Below, one piece after another: positions 29,226 through 38,505 of a stretch of DNA of 64,000 nucleotides. The position numbers and the translations under genes are program-made. The stretch covers positions 2,852,001 to 2,916,000 of the forward strand of contig NZ_SDWT01000001.1 in the NCBI RefSeq assembly GCF_004137255.1, in the 5' to 3' direction. A model generated the notes under the pieces. That model made no database searches, had not been told where the DNA came from, and saw only the letters and a list, made by a program, of their open reading frames with translations. Each line of letters starts with the position of its first letter. Position 1 is the stretch's first letter. The DNA is from Nocardioides oleivorans (GTDB lineage Bacteria; Actinomycetota; Actinomycetes; Propionibacteriales; Nocardioidaceae).

Positions 29226-30791
29226 CTACCGAATGGTCGGCTTCCCCGACGGCTGGCGGGCCGGCTGCTGCGGCGGCTGCTGGATCCCGTCGGAGGTCAG
29301 GAAGGCGATCACGCCGATGCTGATGATCGTCGAGAAGAGCATCCCGCCCTGCCCGAACATCAGCGGCAGGGCGGTGATCGCCCACACGTCGAAGCCGCGC
29401 AGCACGCTGAAGATGATGCCGGTCGGAGCCCCACCTGCCGGGGTGCTCACCATCGGGGCCGCGTAGTTCGGCGGCTTGCCGGTGATCCAGCGCACCGTGG
29501 CCGCGATCGACGACAGGCCGCACGCGATGGCGAGGTTGACCGCGCCGCCGCCGGAGACCTCGTCGACCAGCGTGGGGGTGGTCGCCAGCGCGAAGAGCAT
29601 GAGCGCCGCACCCGGCACCACGAGGTGGGCGAGCAGTAGCCGCTGCCGCCGGAACGGCATCATCCGCGCCAACCCCTGGGTCCGTACGACGACCCGCAGC
29701 CCGACGCAGAGCGCAGGACCACCGAGCACCCCGGCGAACGTCGTCGCCAGCACGACCGCCCTTCCCGCGTCGGCCTCGGCGGCGGCGTACGGCACGAGCA
29801 CGAGCCCGGCCAGCAGCACGTAGGGCTGCGGCGTGCGCAGCGCCCGGCGGAAGTCGCGGTGCACCAGGGCTCCCCAGCCGAGCGGGCCTCCGGTGTGGCT
29901 CCGCACGTGCGCGCCCCGCCCCCAGCGGCGCGCCAGCAGCACGTCGTACATCAGTCCGAGGTCGACCGACGACAGGGCGCCCGAGAGGCTGGGGGAGAGG
30001 TGCTCGGTCTGGCCGAGGACCCGACGCGAGACCTTGCCGACCGCGGTGGCCGAGCGCCACGCGAGGAGGACGGCGACGACCGCCATGGCGACTGCGACCG
30101 CCAGCACGAGGCTCGGCGACACCGCCGGCAGCCGTTCGAGCTCGTGGGTCGCCGACAGGCCCAGCACCACCCAGAGCACCACGGTGACCAGCCAGGTGAG
30201 CCAGCGCGAGATCGGGTCCTCGTGCACCTGCGACAGCGCCGCGACCCCGACGCAGGCCAGCGCCGTCGCGCTGCCGGCGACGAGGTAGACGACCGCCTCG
30301 TGCCACGCGAAGCCGCTGAGGACGGCCGGGGCGACGAGCAGGAGCGCGGCGCCGACCGCGGTCAGCGCGGTGGTCCGGAGCCAGCCCGGACGCAGCAGCC
30401 CGCCACGGTCGACGGGCGAGCTCAGCACCCAGCTGTTCGACGCGGGCGGGCTGAACACGGGCCCGAGGAGCCGGGACATGCCGAGCGCGAGGAGCGCGAC
30501 GGCCAGCGCGACGAGCCAGGGGGCGGCCGAGCGGACCTCCCCACAGCTGCCGGTGCACGTCTCGTCGGCCAGCTGGCGGAGGTTGAGCACGACGTTGCCG
30601 GCCATCGCCCCGATCATCACGACGCAGAAGAGCCCGACGTAGGCGTCCGAGAGCGCCTCGCCCCACTTCAGCTCGGCGCGACCACGGCGCCAGTCGCGGA
30701 TCTCCTGCCGGATCTCCCGTGCGGACGGGACCTCGGTGGGCTCGGTGGGCTCGATGGGCTCGGTGGGATCGGGGACGACCTCAGTCGACAT
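29226..30791 (-). CDS. Large ABC-exporter membrane subunit (DUF6297-like)
   Basis: A 521-aa polytopic membrane protein with about ten hydrophobic segments, starting in a cytosolic Pro/Glu/Thr repeat (PTEPIEPTEPTEVP) and an Arg-rich amphipathic helix. It overlaps the upstream ATP-binding gene by 11 bp, so the two form one transporter. The sequence is reminiscent of actinobacterial DUF6297 permeases; the substrate is unknown. The C-terminus is Pro/Gln-rich. Confidence 0.78.
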   Translation of the reverse strand: MSTEVVPDPTEPIEPTEPTEVPSAREIRQEIRDWRRGRAELKWGEALSDAYVGLFCVVMIGAMAGNVVLNLRQLADETCTGSCGEVRSAAPWLVALAVALLALGMSRLLGPVFSPPASNSWVLSSPVDRGGLLRPGWLRTTALTAVGAALLLVAPAVLSGFAWHEAVVYLVAGSATALACVGVAALSQVHEDPISRWLTWLVTVVLWVVLGLSATHELERLPAVSPSLVLAVAVAMAVVAVLLAWRSATAVGKVSRRVLGQTEHLSPSLSGALSSVDLGLMYDVLLARRWGRGAHVRSHTGGPLGWGALVHRDFRRALRTPQPYVLLAGLVLVPYAAAEADAGRAVVLATTFAGVLGGPALCVGLRVVVRTQGLARMMPFRRQRLLLAHLVVPGAALMLFALATTPTLVDEVSGGGAVNLAIACGLSSIAATVRWITGKPPNYAAPMVSTPAGGAPTGIIFSVLRGFDVWAITALPLMFGQGGMLFSTIISIGVIAFLTSDGIQQPPQQPARQPSGKPTIR

Positions 30792-31467
30792 CGGCAGGCT
30801 CCGGCGCCGGGCCCAGGCGCACGACGCGGTCGCACACGCGCTCGACCAGGCCGGGGTCGTGGCTGACCAGCAGCACCGCGCGCCCGGCCTTCTTCTCCGC
30901 GACCAGCTTGTCGCCGAGCCACGTCACGCCCTCCACGTCGAGGCGGGCCTCCGGCTCGTCGAGCACGAGCAGCTTGCGGGGGCGGACGAACGCGCTCGCC
31001 AGCGCGAGCCGTCGTCGCTGGCCCGACGACAGCGTGGAGGGCAGCTGTCCGGAGACCTCCATCAGCCCGACCTCGGCGAGCACGACGTTGACCACCTCCT
31101 CCGCATCGGCCTGGGAGTGCGCGCGGGCGACGAGGTCGAGGTGCTCGACGACGGAGAGGTCCGGGAAGAAGTCGATGTCGTCCATCACGATCGCCAGGTC
31201 CGCGCGGATCTCGGGCAGCCGCTCGTCCAGCACGGTGCCGGCCAGGGTCGACTCGCCCGCGTCGGCCTCGTCGGCTCCCACGATGCAGCGCAGGAGCGTC
31301 GACTTGCCGCTGCCGTTCGGCCCGACCACGCCGACCGCCTCACCGGCGCGGACGTCGAGGTCGACCCCGTCGAGGATCGTCCGCTCGGCGAACTTCCGGG
31401 TGATCCCGCGGACCGTGAGCAGCGCCGGCTTCCGGGGGGCTGCCTTCTTCTTGGCCATGCCGTTCAT
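30781..31467 (-). CDS. ABC transporter ATP-binding protein
   Basis: A 228-aa ATPase. Walker A is VGPNGSGKST, the signature is LSSGQRRRLALA, Walker B is LLVLDEPEA and the H-loop is LLVSHDPGLV. A basic N-terminal stretch (MAKKKAAPRK) precedes the domain; a second ATG three codons in is also possible. With the overlapping large membrane subunit it forms a two-gene exporter. Confidence 0.9.
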   Translation of the reverse strand: MNGMAKKKAAPRKPALLTVRGITRKFAERTILDGVDLDVRAGEAVGVVGPNGSGKSTLLRCIVGADEADAGESTLAGTVLDERLPEIRADLAIVMDDIDFFPDLSVVEHLDLVARAHSQADAEEVVNVVLAEVGLMEVSGQLPSTLSSGQRRRLALASAFVRPRKLLVLDEPEARLDVEGVTWLGDKLVAEKKAGRAVLLVSHDPGLVERVCDRVVRLGPAPEPADVD

Positions 31468-31560
31468 CCAACCAGCCGACCCTCAACCTTTCGACGGATG
31501 CCCTCGGTGAGACGTCCGGGATAGGAAGGGGAGCCTTGGTCGCTACCCGTGGGGGGAATC

Positions 31561-33171
31561 GTGCGCGTCAGTCGCATGCTCGTGTCCGTGCCGTTGCTGC
31601 TCGCCCTGGCGTGGGGTGGTGCGCCAGCGGTCGCGGTCGACGGCGCGACCCGCGACGGCTCCTTCGAGACGCCCCTCCAGAAGAGGGGTGAGGGGGCCGT
31701 GCCCGGCGCCGCCCACCTGCGTGCGGACTCGGCGGAGGACGGCGTCGTACGCCGCACCGCGCAGCTCACCGACGTGCAGCACGCGGCCGGGTCGACCCCC
31801 GCGCAGCAGCTCGCCGTGGTCGACGTGCTCGTCGACGTCGAGGCGCAGACGATGACCGGCACGGCCACCCTCAACGGCGCGCCCGACCCCGGCAGCGTGG
31901 TCGCGGTGTACGTCGGGACGTGGTCCGGAGGCGCCTGCCAGACCCAGTTCGTCGCCGCGGCGGTCCCCGGCCAGGCGCAGGCCCAGTTCGTCGACGGCGA
32001 ACCGGTCGCCGCGGCCGTCTCCGTGTCGGGCAACCAGCTCTCCATCGCCACCGCCGCGCACCCGCGGCTCCGCAACACGCTGCTGGAGTGCGCCTTCGCG
32101 CGGGTCACGGTCAACGCCCCGGGTGGCGCGGTCCTGAGCACGGCGTTCGCCGGCGACCTCACCGACACCTACAAGCCGGTCCTCGAGGTCGAGCCCGACG
32201 ACGCGATGGTCGGCGCGAAGAAGGGCAGGTGGGCCACCGTCCGCCTCGAGGTCCGCAACACCTCACGCGGCCCGGCGACGGCCGTGCGCCTCACCGCCAG
32301 CGGTGCCGGCATCGAGATCCGGACGAAGACGGTCGTCGTCGGCGCGATGGACGACCGCTCGACGGAATACCTCGACCTCGACGTGCGGCTCCAGCAGCCG
32401 AAGGGCAAGAATGGCAAGAAGCCGAACGCACCGAAGCCGCGGACCCTCACGCTGACCGTCACCGACCCGGCGGCGGCCACCGCGACCGCGACCACGGTCG
32501 TGGTGCTCACCCCGAAGCCGACCACGCCGAAGAAGCTCACTGGCACCTACTGGTGGGGCTGGGAGGACACCAACCTCCAGTCCAACGCCGGCTGGATCAA
32601 CCACGCGATCTGGTTCGTCGACGCGAAGTGGGCCTACACCGGCTGGGCCGAGGGGCGCAAGCCCCGGTGCTCGGCGTCGGTGAAGGAGTGCCAGCGCTAC
32701 TCCTACAACCCGCGCACCGGCATGCTGAAGCTCGGCAAGCAGAAGGCGAAGGTCACCTCGGAGGGCTTCACCGTCAAGCACCCGGCCTACGCCGACAAGC
32801 TCCGCCTCGAGCCGCTGACCCTGCCGAAGAAGGGCACGAAGCTGGCGCTCGACCTCTACCACCAGAACTGGTCGGGCTACTGCGCGATCACCTGCACCTC
32901 CTACACCGACTACCTGACGATGGACACGCAGCAGCGCTTCGTCGAGGGCGGCTTCTCCGTCGGCAGCTGGCCCGGCCTCGGCCAGAGCTGGAGCAGCGCG
33001 CCGGCCGACCAGCGCGGGACCTACAAGGTCGTCAGCACCGGCGTCATCGAGATGTCGTACGCCGACGGCACCCGCAAGCGCCAGGTCATCGGGATCCAGC
33101 ACGACCCGCGCGGCAAGCCCAACCCCGCAGCGGCCGGCGTCGTGCTGGGCGACGTGAACTTCTACGACTAG
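31561..33171 (+). CDS. Secreted protein of unknown function with CARDB-like middle domain
   Basis: A 536-aa protein with a cleavable signal peptide (VSRMLVSVPLLLALAWGGAP, cleavage near AVA). GTG 31561 follows GGGGGA; another GTG 12 nt upstream is possible. Residues about 205-320 look like a DUF11/CARDB beta-sandwich (VRLEVRNTSRGPATAVRLTA), with a Lys/Pro loop. The last 210 residues are Trp/Tyr-rich with six Cys (GTYWWGWEDTN, YCAITCTSYTDYL) and resemble no family I know. It is probably a cell-surface or extracellular protein. Confidence 0.7.
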   Translation: MRVSRMLVSVPLLLALAWGGAPAVAVDGATRDGSFETPLQKRGEGAVPGAAHLRADSAEDGVVRRTAQLTDVQHAAGSTPAQQLAVVDVLVDVEAQTMTGTATLNGAPDPGSVVAVYVGTWSGGACQTQFVAAAVPGQAQAQFVDGEPVAAAVSVSGNQLSIATAAHPRLRNTLLECAFARVTVNAPGGAVLSTAFAGDLTDTYKPVLEVEPDDAMVGAKKGRWATVRLEVRNTSRGPATAVRLTASGAGIEIRTKTVVVGAMDDRSTEYLDLDVRLQQPKGKNGKKPNAPKPRTLTLTVTDPAAATATATTVVVLTPKPTTPKKLTGTYWWGWEDTNLQSNAGWINHAIWFVDAKWAYTGWAEGRKPRCSASVKECQRYSYNPRTGMLKLGKQKAKVTSEGFTVKHPAYADKLRLEPLTLPKKGTKLALDLYHQNWSGYCAITCTSYTDYLTMDTQQRFVEGGFSVGSWPGLGQSWSSAPADQRGTYKVVSTGVIEMSYADGTRKRQVIGIQHDPRGKPNPAAAGVVLGDVNFYD

Positions 33172-33175
33172 GGGC

Positions 33176-33742
33176 TCAGCGGCGGGTGGCGATGACCGTC
33201 GAGGCGTCGGCGGCCACCATCACCTCGACGGCGGTGAACCGCTCGTCGGTGAGCCACTGCTCACGCAGGGTGTCGACCCGGCCGTGGGCGATCGGCGGCC
33301 ACGACTCGCACGGCGCGAAGTCGTCGAGCACGACGATCCCGCCCGGCTCGACGAGGTCGATGATCGAGTCGACCCCGACCTCCGACGGACTGCCGGAGTC
33401 GAGGAAGAGCAGCGAGAAGGGGCCGTGCTCGCGCAGCACGCTCCAGTCGGCGGCGAGCACCTCGACCTTGTCGTCGTCGGTGAAGATCTTCGCCGCTGCG
33501 CCGGCGAGCGACTCGTCGAGCTCGGCGGTCAGGATCCGCGCCCCGTTGCGTACGCCGCTGCGCAGCCACGCGGTGCCGACGCCGCAGCCGGTGCCGAACT
33601 CCGCCATCGTCCCGCCGCGCGTCGCGGCGAGGGTCGCGAGCAGGCGGCCGGTCTCGTTGCGGCAGAACGCGACGTAGCCGGCCTGGCGGCACACGTCGAA
33701 CGCGCGCTGCACGATGTCGGGGAGATCCGGGGGAGCAGACAT
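33176..33742 (-). CDS. Class I SAM-dependent O-methyltransferase-like protein
   Basis: A 188-aa protein with the SAM-binding motif EFGTGCGVGTAWL, an acidic strand end (ILTAELDESLA), and LLFLDSG / GIVVLDDFAP as motifs II and III, close to the CmoM/O-methyltransferase (catechol type) family. The substrate is unknown. ATG 33742 gives a normal domain start. It is convergent with the secreted-protein gene and divergent from the leuB leader. Confidence 0.82.
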   Translation of the reverse strand: MSAPPDLPDIVQRAFDVCRQAGYVAFCRNETGRLLATLAATRGGTMAEFGTGCGVGTAWLRSGVRNGARILTAELDESLAGAAAKIFTDDDKVEVLAADWSVLREHGPFSLLFLDSGSPSEVGVDSIIDLVEPGGIVVLDDFAPCESWPPIAHGRVDTLREQWLTDERFTAVEVMVAADASTVIATRR

Positions 33743-33850
33743 GAGGTCGCCGAGTCTGTCATCCCGCGGGGCCGATCCCACGGACCGATCTGACATCTCA
33801 CGATCTGACACGTTTCGCGAATCCGGGTGCGGGCAGCCGGAGCGCGGTCG

Positions 33851-33865
33851 TACAGTCGACGCACC
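33851..33865 (+). promoter_or_regulatory. -10 element of the leuB leader
   Basis: TACAGT (33851-33856) lies 9 nt before the ATG of the leader peptide, so transcription should start at or within a base or two of the leader codon 1. I see no good -35. Confidence 0.5.
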
Positions 33866-33910
33866 ATGCGGACGTTCCTCGTACTTATCGATCGCCGCGG
33901 CGAGGCCTGA
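33866..33910 (+). CDS. Branched-chain leader peptide upstream of leuB (MRTFLVLIDRRGEA)
   Basis: A 14-codon frame with Leu-Val-Leu-Ile in a row, using the locally rare codons GTA and CTT. It begins with the same Met-Arg-Thr as the ilvBNC leader and ends with the same kind of Arg-Arg segment. It lies 394 bp ahead of leuB, with a structured untranslated region and a 46-aa gene in between. A regulatory leader peptide is the best reading. Confidence 0.7.
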   Translation: MRTFLVLIDRRGEA

Positions 33911-34152
33911 CAGAGAGGCCACCTCGTCGCGGTGTTCGGCGTTGACGAGGTTCCGCCCCCTGGCCTTTCGTTCCAGAGCTTTCCCTCTGGGTTCGAAGCC
34001 GTCGCCTCCGTGGCGGGTCCACGCAGTCCCTGCGCGATCCGCACGCTCGTTGGCCGGCAGCCGGGCCGGGCGATCCCCGCAACCCCTCGCTTCCCCACCC
34101 GCCGCGGTGTCGGTGGCTTCGGACTCACACCACCTCTCCAGGAGTGAGACCC
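33911..34152 (+). ncRNA. Structured leader RNA between leader peptide and small gene
   Basis: This is most of a 410-bp gap without an ordinary gene. Inverted repeats seen are ACCTCGTC/GACGAGGT around 33920-33950, CCAGAG/CTCTGG around 33968-33990, and GGTGG/CCACC near 34110-34135, just before the ribosome site of the small gene. There is no clear T-run terminator, unlike the ilvB and cimA leaders. No riboswitch class is recognisable to me. It probably transmits the leader-peptide signal. Confidence 0.4.
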
Positions 34153-34293
34153 ATGTACGACCTGTACCCGGACAGCTGGGGCCCGTCGGCCCACGACCCC
34201 GAGAACCCGCACAGCGCCGAGAACACCGCCAGCGCGGTGCAGACCGCGCTTGACCTGCGAGACAACGGCGGCCAGTGGCCGGACGACAACTAG
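34153..34293 (+). CDS. 46-aa acidic protein of unknown function
   Basis: A 46-codon frame starting at ATG 34153 behind a good ribosome site (AGGAGTGA, 34140-34147) and ending at TAG 34293. The product starts [20 protein letters not shown] and ends [13 protein letters not shown]: acidic, no membrane segment, two Trp, no Cys. Third codon positions are almost all G or C, as in real genes here. It lies between the branched-chain leader and leuB; the leuB -10 element overlaps its stop codon. I do not recognise it. Confidence 0.6.
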   Translation: MYDLYPDSWGPSAHDPENPHSAENTASAVQTALDLRDNGGQWPDDN

Positions 34294-34303
34294 CCTCTGC
34301 CGC

Positions 34304-35377
34304 ATGTCCGACACCCAGCAGCCCACCGCCAGCTCGACCCTCGCCGTCATCCCCGGCGACGGGATCGGTCCCGAGGTCACCGCGGAGGCCCTCAAGGTCC
34401 TCGAGGTCGCCTCACCGGTGAAGTTCGAGTCGACGCGCTACGACCTGGGCGCCGAGCGCTACCTCGCGACCGGCGAGGTGCTGCCCGACTCGGTGCTCGC
34501 GGAGATCCGCGGGCACGACGCGATCCTGCTGGGCGCGGTGGGCGGCAAGCCCAACGACCCGAACCTGCCGCCCGGCATCCTCGAGCGCGGCCTGCTCCTG
34601 CGCCTGCGCTTCGAGCTCGACCACTACGTCAACCTGCGACCCTCCCGCCTGCTCCCCGGCTCGACCTCACCCCTGGCCGAGCACGTGCTGGAGAAGGGGG
34701 ACATCGACTTCGTGGTGGTCCGCGAGGGCACCGAGGGCCCCTACACCGGCAACGGCGGCGCGCTGCGCGTCGGCACGCCGGCCGAGGTCGCGACCGAGGT
34801 GTCGGTCAACACCGCCTACGGCATCGAGCGCGTCGTCCGTGACGCCTTCGCGCGGGCCCAGAAGCGCCCGCGCAAGAAGCTGACGCTGGTCCACAAGACC
34901 AACGTCCTGGTCAACGCCGGCTCGCTCTGGTGGCGCCTGTTCGAGACGGTCGCCGCGGAGTTCCCCGACGTCACGACCGACTACATGCACATCGACGCGG
35001 CCATGATCTTCATGGCGACCGACCCGGCCCGCTTCGACGTCATCGTCACCGACAACCTCTTCGGCGACATCATCACCGACCTGGCCGCTGCCATCACCGG
35101 CGGCATCGGGCTGGCCGCCTCCGGCAACGTGAACCCGGACCGCACCGCCCCCTCCATGTTCGAGCCCGTCCACGGCTCGGCTCCCGACATCGCCGGCCAG
35201 CAGAAGGCCGACCCGACCGCCGCGATCCTCTCCGGAGCGCTGCTGCTCGACCACCTCGGCCACCCCGAGGCCGCCGCTCGCATCGAGGCCGCCGTCCTGG
35301 CCGACCTCACCGAGCGCGCGCCGGGTGCGGGTCGTCGTACGAGCGAGGTCGGGGACGCCATCGCCGCCCGCCTCTGA
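34304..35377 (+). CDS. leuB: 3-Isopropylmalate dehydrogenase
   Basis: A 357-aa enzyme oxidising 3-isopropylmalate (and methylmalate in the citramalate route) with [14 protein letters not shown] starts the fold; LRPSRLLPG and [14 protein letters not shown] bind substrate; [20 protein letters not shown] is the metal/cofactor signature. TAGCCT (34291-34296) lies 7 nt before the ATG with no ribosome site, so leuB may also be made from its own leaderless transcript. ilvE follows after 35 bp. Confidence 0.96.
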   Translation: MSDTQQPTASSTLAVIPGDGIGPEVTAEALKVLEVASPVKFESTRYDLGAERYLATGEVLPDSVLAEIRGHDAILLGAVGGKPNDPNLPPGILERGLLLRLRFELDHYVNLRPSRLLPGSTSPLAEHVLEKGDIDFVVVREGTEGPYTGNGGALRVGTPAEVATEVSVNTAYGIERVVRDAFARAQKRPRKKLTLVHKTNVLVNAGSLWWRLFETVAAEFPDVTTDYMHIDAAMIFMATDPARFDVIVTDNLFGDIITDLAAAITGGIGLAASGNVNPDRTAPSMFEPVHGSAPDIAGQQKADPTAAILSGALLLDHLGHPEAAARIEAAVLADLTERAPGAGRRTSEVGDAIAARL

Positions 35378-35412
35378 GTGCCCGTCCCGGGCCTCTGGAA
35401 TAGGTTGACCCC

Positions 35413-36495
35413 ATGCAGATCAGCACCACCGCCAACCCCACGCCCGTCGACGACGCCCGGCTCGCCGAGATCCTGGCGAACCCCGGCTTCGGCACGCACT
35501 TCACCGACCACATGCTCACGGTGGAGTGGACGCCGGAGAAGGGGTGGTACGACGCGCGGATCACGCCCTACGGCCCGCTGACGCTCGACCCGGCGACGGC
35601 CGTGCTGCACTACGCGCAGGAGACCTTCGAGGGCATGAAGGCCTACCGCCACGCGGACGGCTCGGTCTGGACGTTCCGTCCCGACCAGAACGCCGCGCGC
35701 ATGGTGCGCTCGTCGCAGCGGCTGGCCTTCCCCGAGCTGCCGATCGACGACTTCGTGGCGTGCGTCGACGCACTCGTCGAGGCCGACCAGCGCTGGGTGC
35801 CGGCCAACGAGGGCGACGGTGGCGAGAAGTCGCTCTACCTGCGCCCGTTCATGTTCGCCTCGGAGACCTTCCTCGGTGTGCGGCCGGCCCAGCACGTGAC
35901 CTTCATGGTCATCGCGTCCCCGGCGGGGGCGTACTTCAAGGGCGGCATCAAGCCGGTCAACCTCTGGCTGTCCGAGAGCTTCACCCGCGCCGGTCGCGGC
36001 GGCATGGGCGCGGCGAAGACCGGCGGCAACTACGCGTCGTCGCTGGCCGCACAGCGCGAAGCCATCGAGATGGGTTGCGACCAGGTCGTCTTCCTCGACG
36101 ACCAGGAGTTCCGCTACATCGAGGAGCTCGGCGGGATGAACCTCTTCTTCGTGCACCGCGACGGCCGCGTCGTCACGCCCGAGACCGGCACCATCCTCGA
36201 GGGCATCACTCGCGCGTCGATCCTCGAGCTGGCCGGCAAGCTCGGCCACGCGGTCGAGGAGCGCAAGGTCTCCATCGACGAGTGGCGCGACGGCGTCGCG
36301 TCGGGCGACATCACCGAGGTCTTCGCCTGCGGCACCGCCGCCGTCGTCACCCCGGTCGGTGAGCTCCGCTCGCCCAGCGGCGTGACCCCGGCTCCGACGA
36401 GCACCGACCTCACCATGCGGCTCCGCGAGTCCCTCGTCGGCATGCAGCTCGGCCGCGCCGATGACACCTTCGGCTGGATGCACCGCGTGGTCTGA
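35413..36495 (+). CDS. ilvE: Branched-chain amino acid aminotransferase
   Basis: A 360-aa fold-type IV PLP enzyme making the last step to valine, leucine and isoleucine. The PLP lysine is in GGMGAAKTGGNYASSL, EELGGMNLFFV and CGTAAVVTPVG are further family blocks. It is the long BCAT form usual in actinobacteria. TAGGTT 6 nt before the ATG suggests an extra leaderless promoter inside a leuB-ilvE unit. Confidence 0.96.
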   Translation: MQISTTANPTPVDDARLAEILANPGFGTHFTDHMLTVEWTPEKGWYDARITPYGPLTLDPATAVLHYAQETFEGMKAYRHADGSVWTFRPDQNAARMVRSSQRLAFPELPIDDFVACVDALVEADQRWVPANEGDGGEKSLYLRPFMFASETFLGVRPAQHVTFMVIASPAGAYFKGGIKPVNLWLSESFTRAGRGGMGAAKTGGNYASSLAAQREAIEMGCDQVVFLDDQEFRYIEELGGMNLFFVHRDGRVVTPETGTILEGITRASILELAGKLGHAVEERKVSIDEWRDGVASGDITEVFACGTAAVVTPVGELRSPSGVTPAPTSTDLTMRLRESLVGMQLGRADDTFGWMHRVV

Positions 36496-36565
36496 GGTCC
36501 GCCTGTTCGCGCTCGGCTGACGCGGATCGGTCGGACGGGCCTCCGCGCGCCGATAGGCTCTCGGT

Positions 36566-38449
36566 GTGAGTGCGGCCGAGGTGGAGATCGATCCCGACCA
36601 GTCCTCCTGCAAGGGATCCCAGGCCTTCGAAGCCCAGAGCTCACGCTCCCTGCGCGACTTCATGCGCACCGAGTCGGGCTCCGCCGGCATGCTCGTCGTG
36701 GCCGCCCTCATCGCCCTGGTCTGGGCGAACTCCCCGTGGTCGGAGTCCTACGTCGACCTCTGGCACACTGAGCTGGCGATCCGCTTCGGCGACGGCGGCC
36801 TCACGATGGACCTGCACCACTGGATCAACGACGGCCTGATGGTCGTGTTCTTCTTCGTGATCGGCCTCGAGGTGCGCAAGGAGTTCGCGATCGGCGAGCT
36901 CACCGACCGCAGCCGGGTCGTCGTGCCCCTCGTCGCGGGCATCACCGGCATGCTCGTGCCGGCCGCGATCTTCCTCGCCCTCAACCCCTCGGGCGAGCAG
37001 GCCGCCGGGTGGGGCGCGGTGATCGGGACCGACACCGCCTTCCTGCTGGGGGTGATGGCGCTCGTCGGGCCGGCCGTCTCCACGCAGCTGCGGATCTTCC
37101 TGCTCACGCTCACCGTGATCGACGACATCGTCGCGGTCAGCGTGATCGGCATCGTCTACTCCGACGGCCTCTCCCTCGGTGCGCTGGGCGTCGCCGCGCT
37201 GTGCCTGGTCGTGCTCGTCGTCCTCGACCGCTTCGCCGTCTGGCAGGCCGCTCCCTACGTCCTGGTCGTGCTGGTGCTGTGGGTCGCGACGCTCGAGTCC
37301 GGCGTGCACGCCTCCATCGCCGGCATGGTCAGCGGCCTGCTGGTGCCCGCGCTCGACCCGCGACGCGTCGACGTCGAGGAGGCCGCGCGGACGTTCCGCG
37401 CGTTCCGGCAGTCGCCGATGCCCGGCGTCCAGCGCACCGCGCGGCGTTCCCTCACCCGTGCCATCTCGGTCAACGAGCGGCTCCAGGAGGCGCTGCACAC
37501 CCCGACCAGCCACGTCGTCGTACCCCTCTTCGCCCTGGCCAACGCCGGCGTCGACCTCCGCGACGGCGTGCTCGGCGACGCCCTCGCGTCGCGGCTGATG
37601 TGGGGCATCGTGCTCGGCCTGGTCGTCGGCAAGGCGCTCGGCATCTTCGTCGGCGCCTTCGCCAGCGTGCGGCTCGGCTGGGGCCGGCTGCCGCAGGGCG
37701 TCGGGCTCGGCCACACGCTGGCCGGTGGCGCGCTGTCGGGCATCGGGTTCACGGTGTCGCTGCTGATCATCAGCCTGGCCTTCGAGTCCACCCGCCTGCA
37801 GGACCAGGCGCGGGTCGGCGTGCTCCTCGCGGCGGTGCTCGCCAGCCTTGCGGGATGGGCTGCCTTCCGGTTCTCTGCGCGCTTCCTCGGCCAGACCGAC
37901 GCAGCGCTTCCCCGCACCCTCAGCCAGCCGGTCGATCCCGCACGCGACCACGTCGTCGGCCCGGTCGACGCCGAGCTGACGCTGGTCGAGTACCTCGACT
38001 ACGAGTGCCCGTTCTGCGCCCGGGTCAGCGGGGTCGGCGACGAGCTGCGTGCCCACTTCGGCGACCGGCTCCGCTACGTCACCCGGCACCTGCCGCTCCC
38101 GGTTCACCCCCACTCCGAGCTCGCCGCGCTCGCCTCCGAGGCCGCCTCGCTGCAGGGCAGGTTCTGGGAGATGCACGCGGTCCTCTTCGCCCACCAGGAC
38201 GAGCTCGAGCTCGAGGACCTCGTGGGGTACGCCGCCGAGATCGGGCTCGACGTCGAGCGGTTCATGCGCGACCTCGACGACGACGACGTGCACCGGCACG
38301 TCGCGCACGACGTCGCCTCCGCCGAGGAGAGCGGCGTGCGCGGGACGCCGACGTTCTTCATCGGCGACACCCGCCACATCGGTCCGCACGACGCCCGGAG
38401 CCTGATCGTGGCCCTGGAGCAGCAGGGTGTGGGTCGGCCGATCGGCTGA
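36566..38449 (+). CDS. nhaA: NhaA Na+/H+ antiporter fused to a DsbA-like thioredoxin domain
   Basis: A 627-aa protein. Residues about 30-430 are NhaA with twelve helices; the ion-binding pair is D186-D187 in [10 protein letters not shown], and [11 protein letters not shown] and [11 protein letters not shown] are conserved. Residues about 450-620 are a DsbA-type thioredoxin fold with C481-P-F-C484 and the cis-Pro loop [11 protein letters not shown]. The NhaA C-terminus predicts the redox domain in the cytosol if the helix count is even. TAGGCT lies 6 nt before the GTG. Such fusions occur in other actinobacteria. Confidence 0.92.
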   Translation: MSAAEVEIDPDQSSCKGSQAFEAQSSRSLRDFMRTESGSAGMLVVAALIALVWANSPWSESYVDLWHTELAIRFGDGGLTMDLHHWINDGLMVVFFFVIGLEVRKEFAIGELTDRSRVVVPLVAGITGMLVPAAIFLALNPSGEQAAGWGAVIGTDTAFLLGVMALVGPAVSTQLRIFLLTLTVIDDIVAVSVIGIVYSDGLSLGALGVAALCLVVLVVLDRFAVWQAAPYVLVVLVLWVATLESGVHASIAGMVSGLLVPALDPRRVDVEEAARTFRAFRQSPMPGVQRTARRSLTRAISVNERLQEALHTPTSHVVVPLFALANAGVDLRDGVLGDALASRLMWGIVLGLVVGKALGIFVGAFASVRLGWGRLPQGVGLGHTLAGGALSGIGFTVSLLIISLAFESTRLQDQARVGVLLAAVLASLAGWAAFRFSARFLGQTDAALPRTLSQPVDPARDHVVGPVDAELTLVEYLDYECPFCARVSGVGDELRAHFGDRLRYVTRHLPLPVHPHSELAALASEAASLQGRFWEMHAVLFAHQDELELEDLVGYAAEIGLDVERFMRDLDDDDVHRHVAHDVASAEESGVRGTPTFFIGDTRHIGPHDARSLIVALEQQGVGRPIG

Positions 38450-38505
38450 CCCGCTCGGGCCCCGGGGCCGATCCGGCGTACGCCGTCGCGGATCAGGCTC
38501 GTCCC

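Noticed and set aside
33911..34152. Known riboswitch upstream of leuB
   Set aside because: I could not match conserved cores of the cobalamin, SAM, glycine or other classes; the region is described only as structured leader RNA.
38470..38494. GATCCG/CGGATC inverted repeat as an operator
   Set aside because: Short arms with no adjacent regulator; it may simply be a weak terminator after nhaA.
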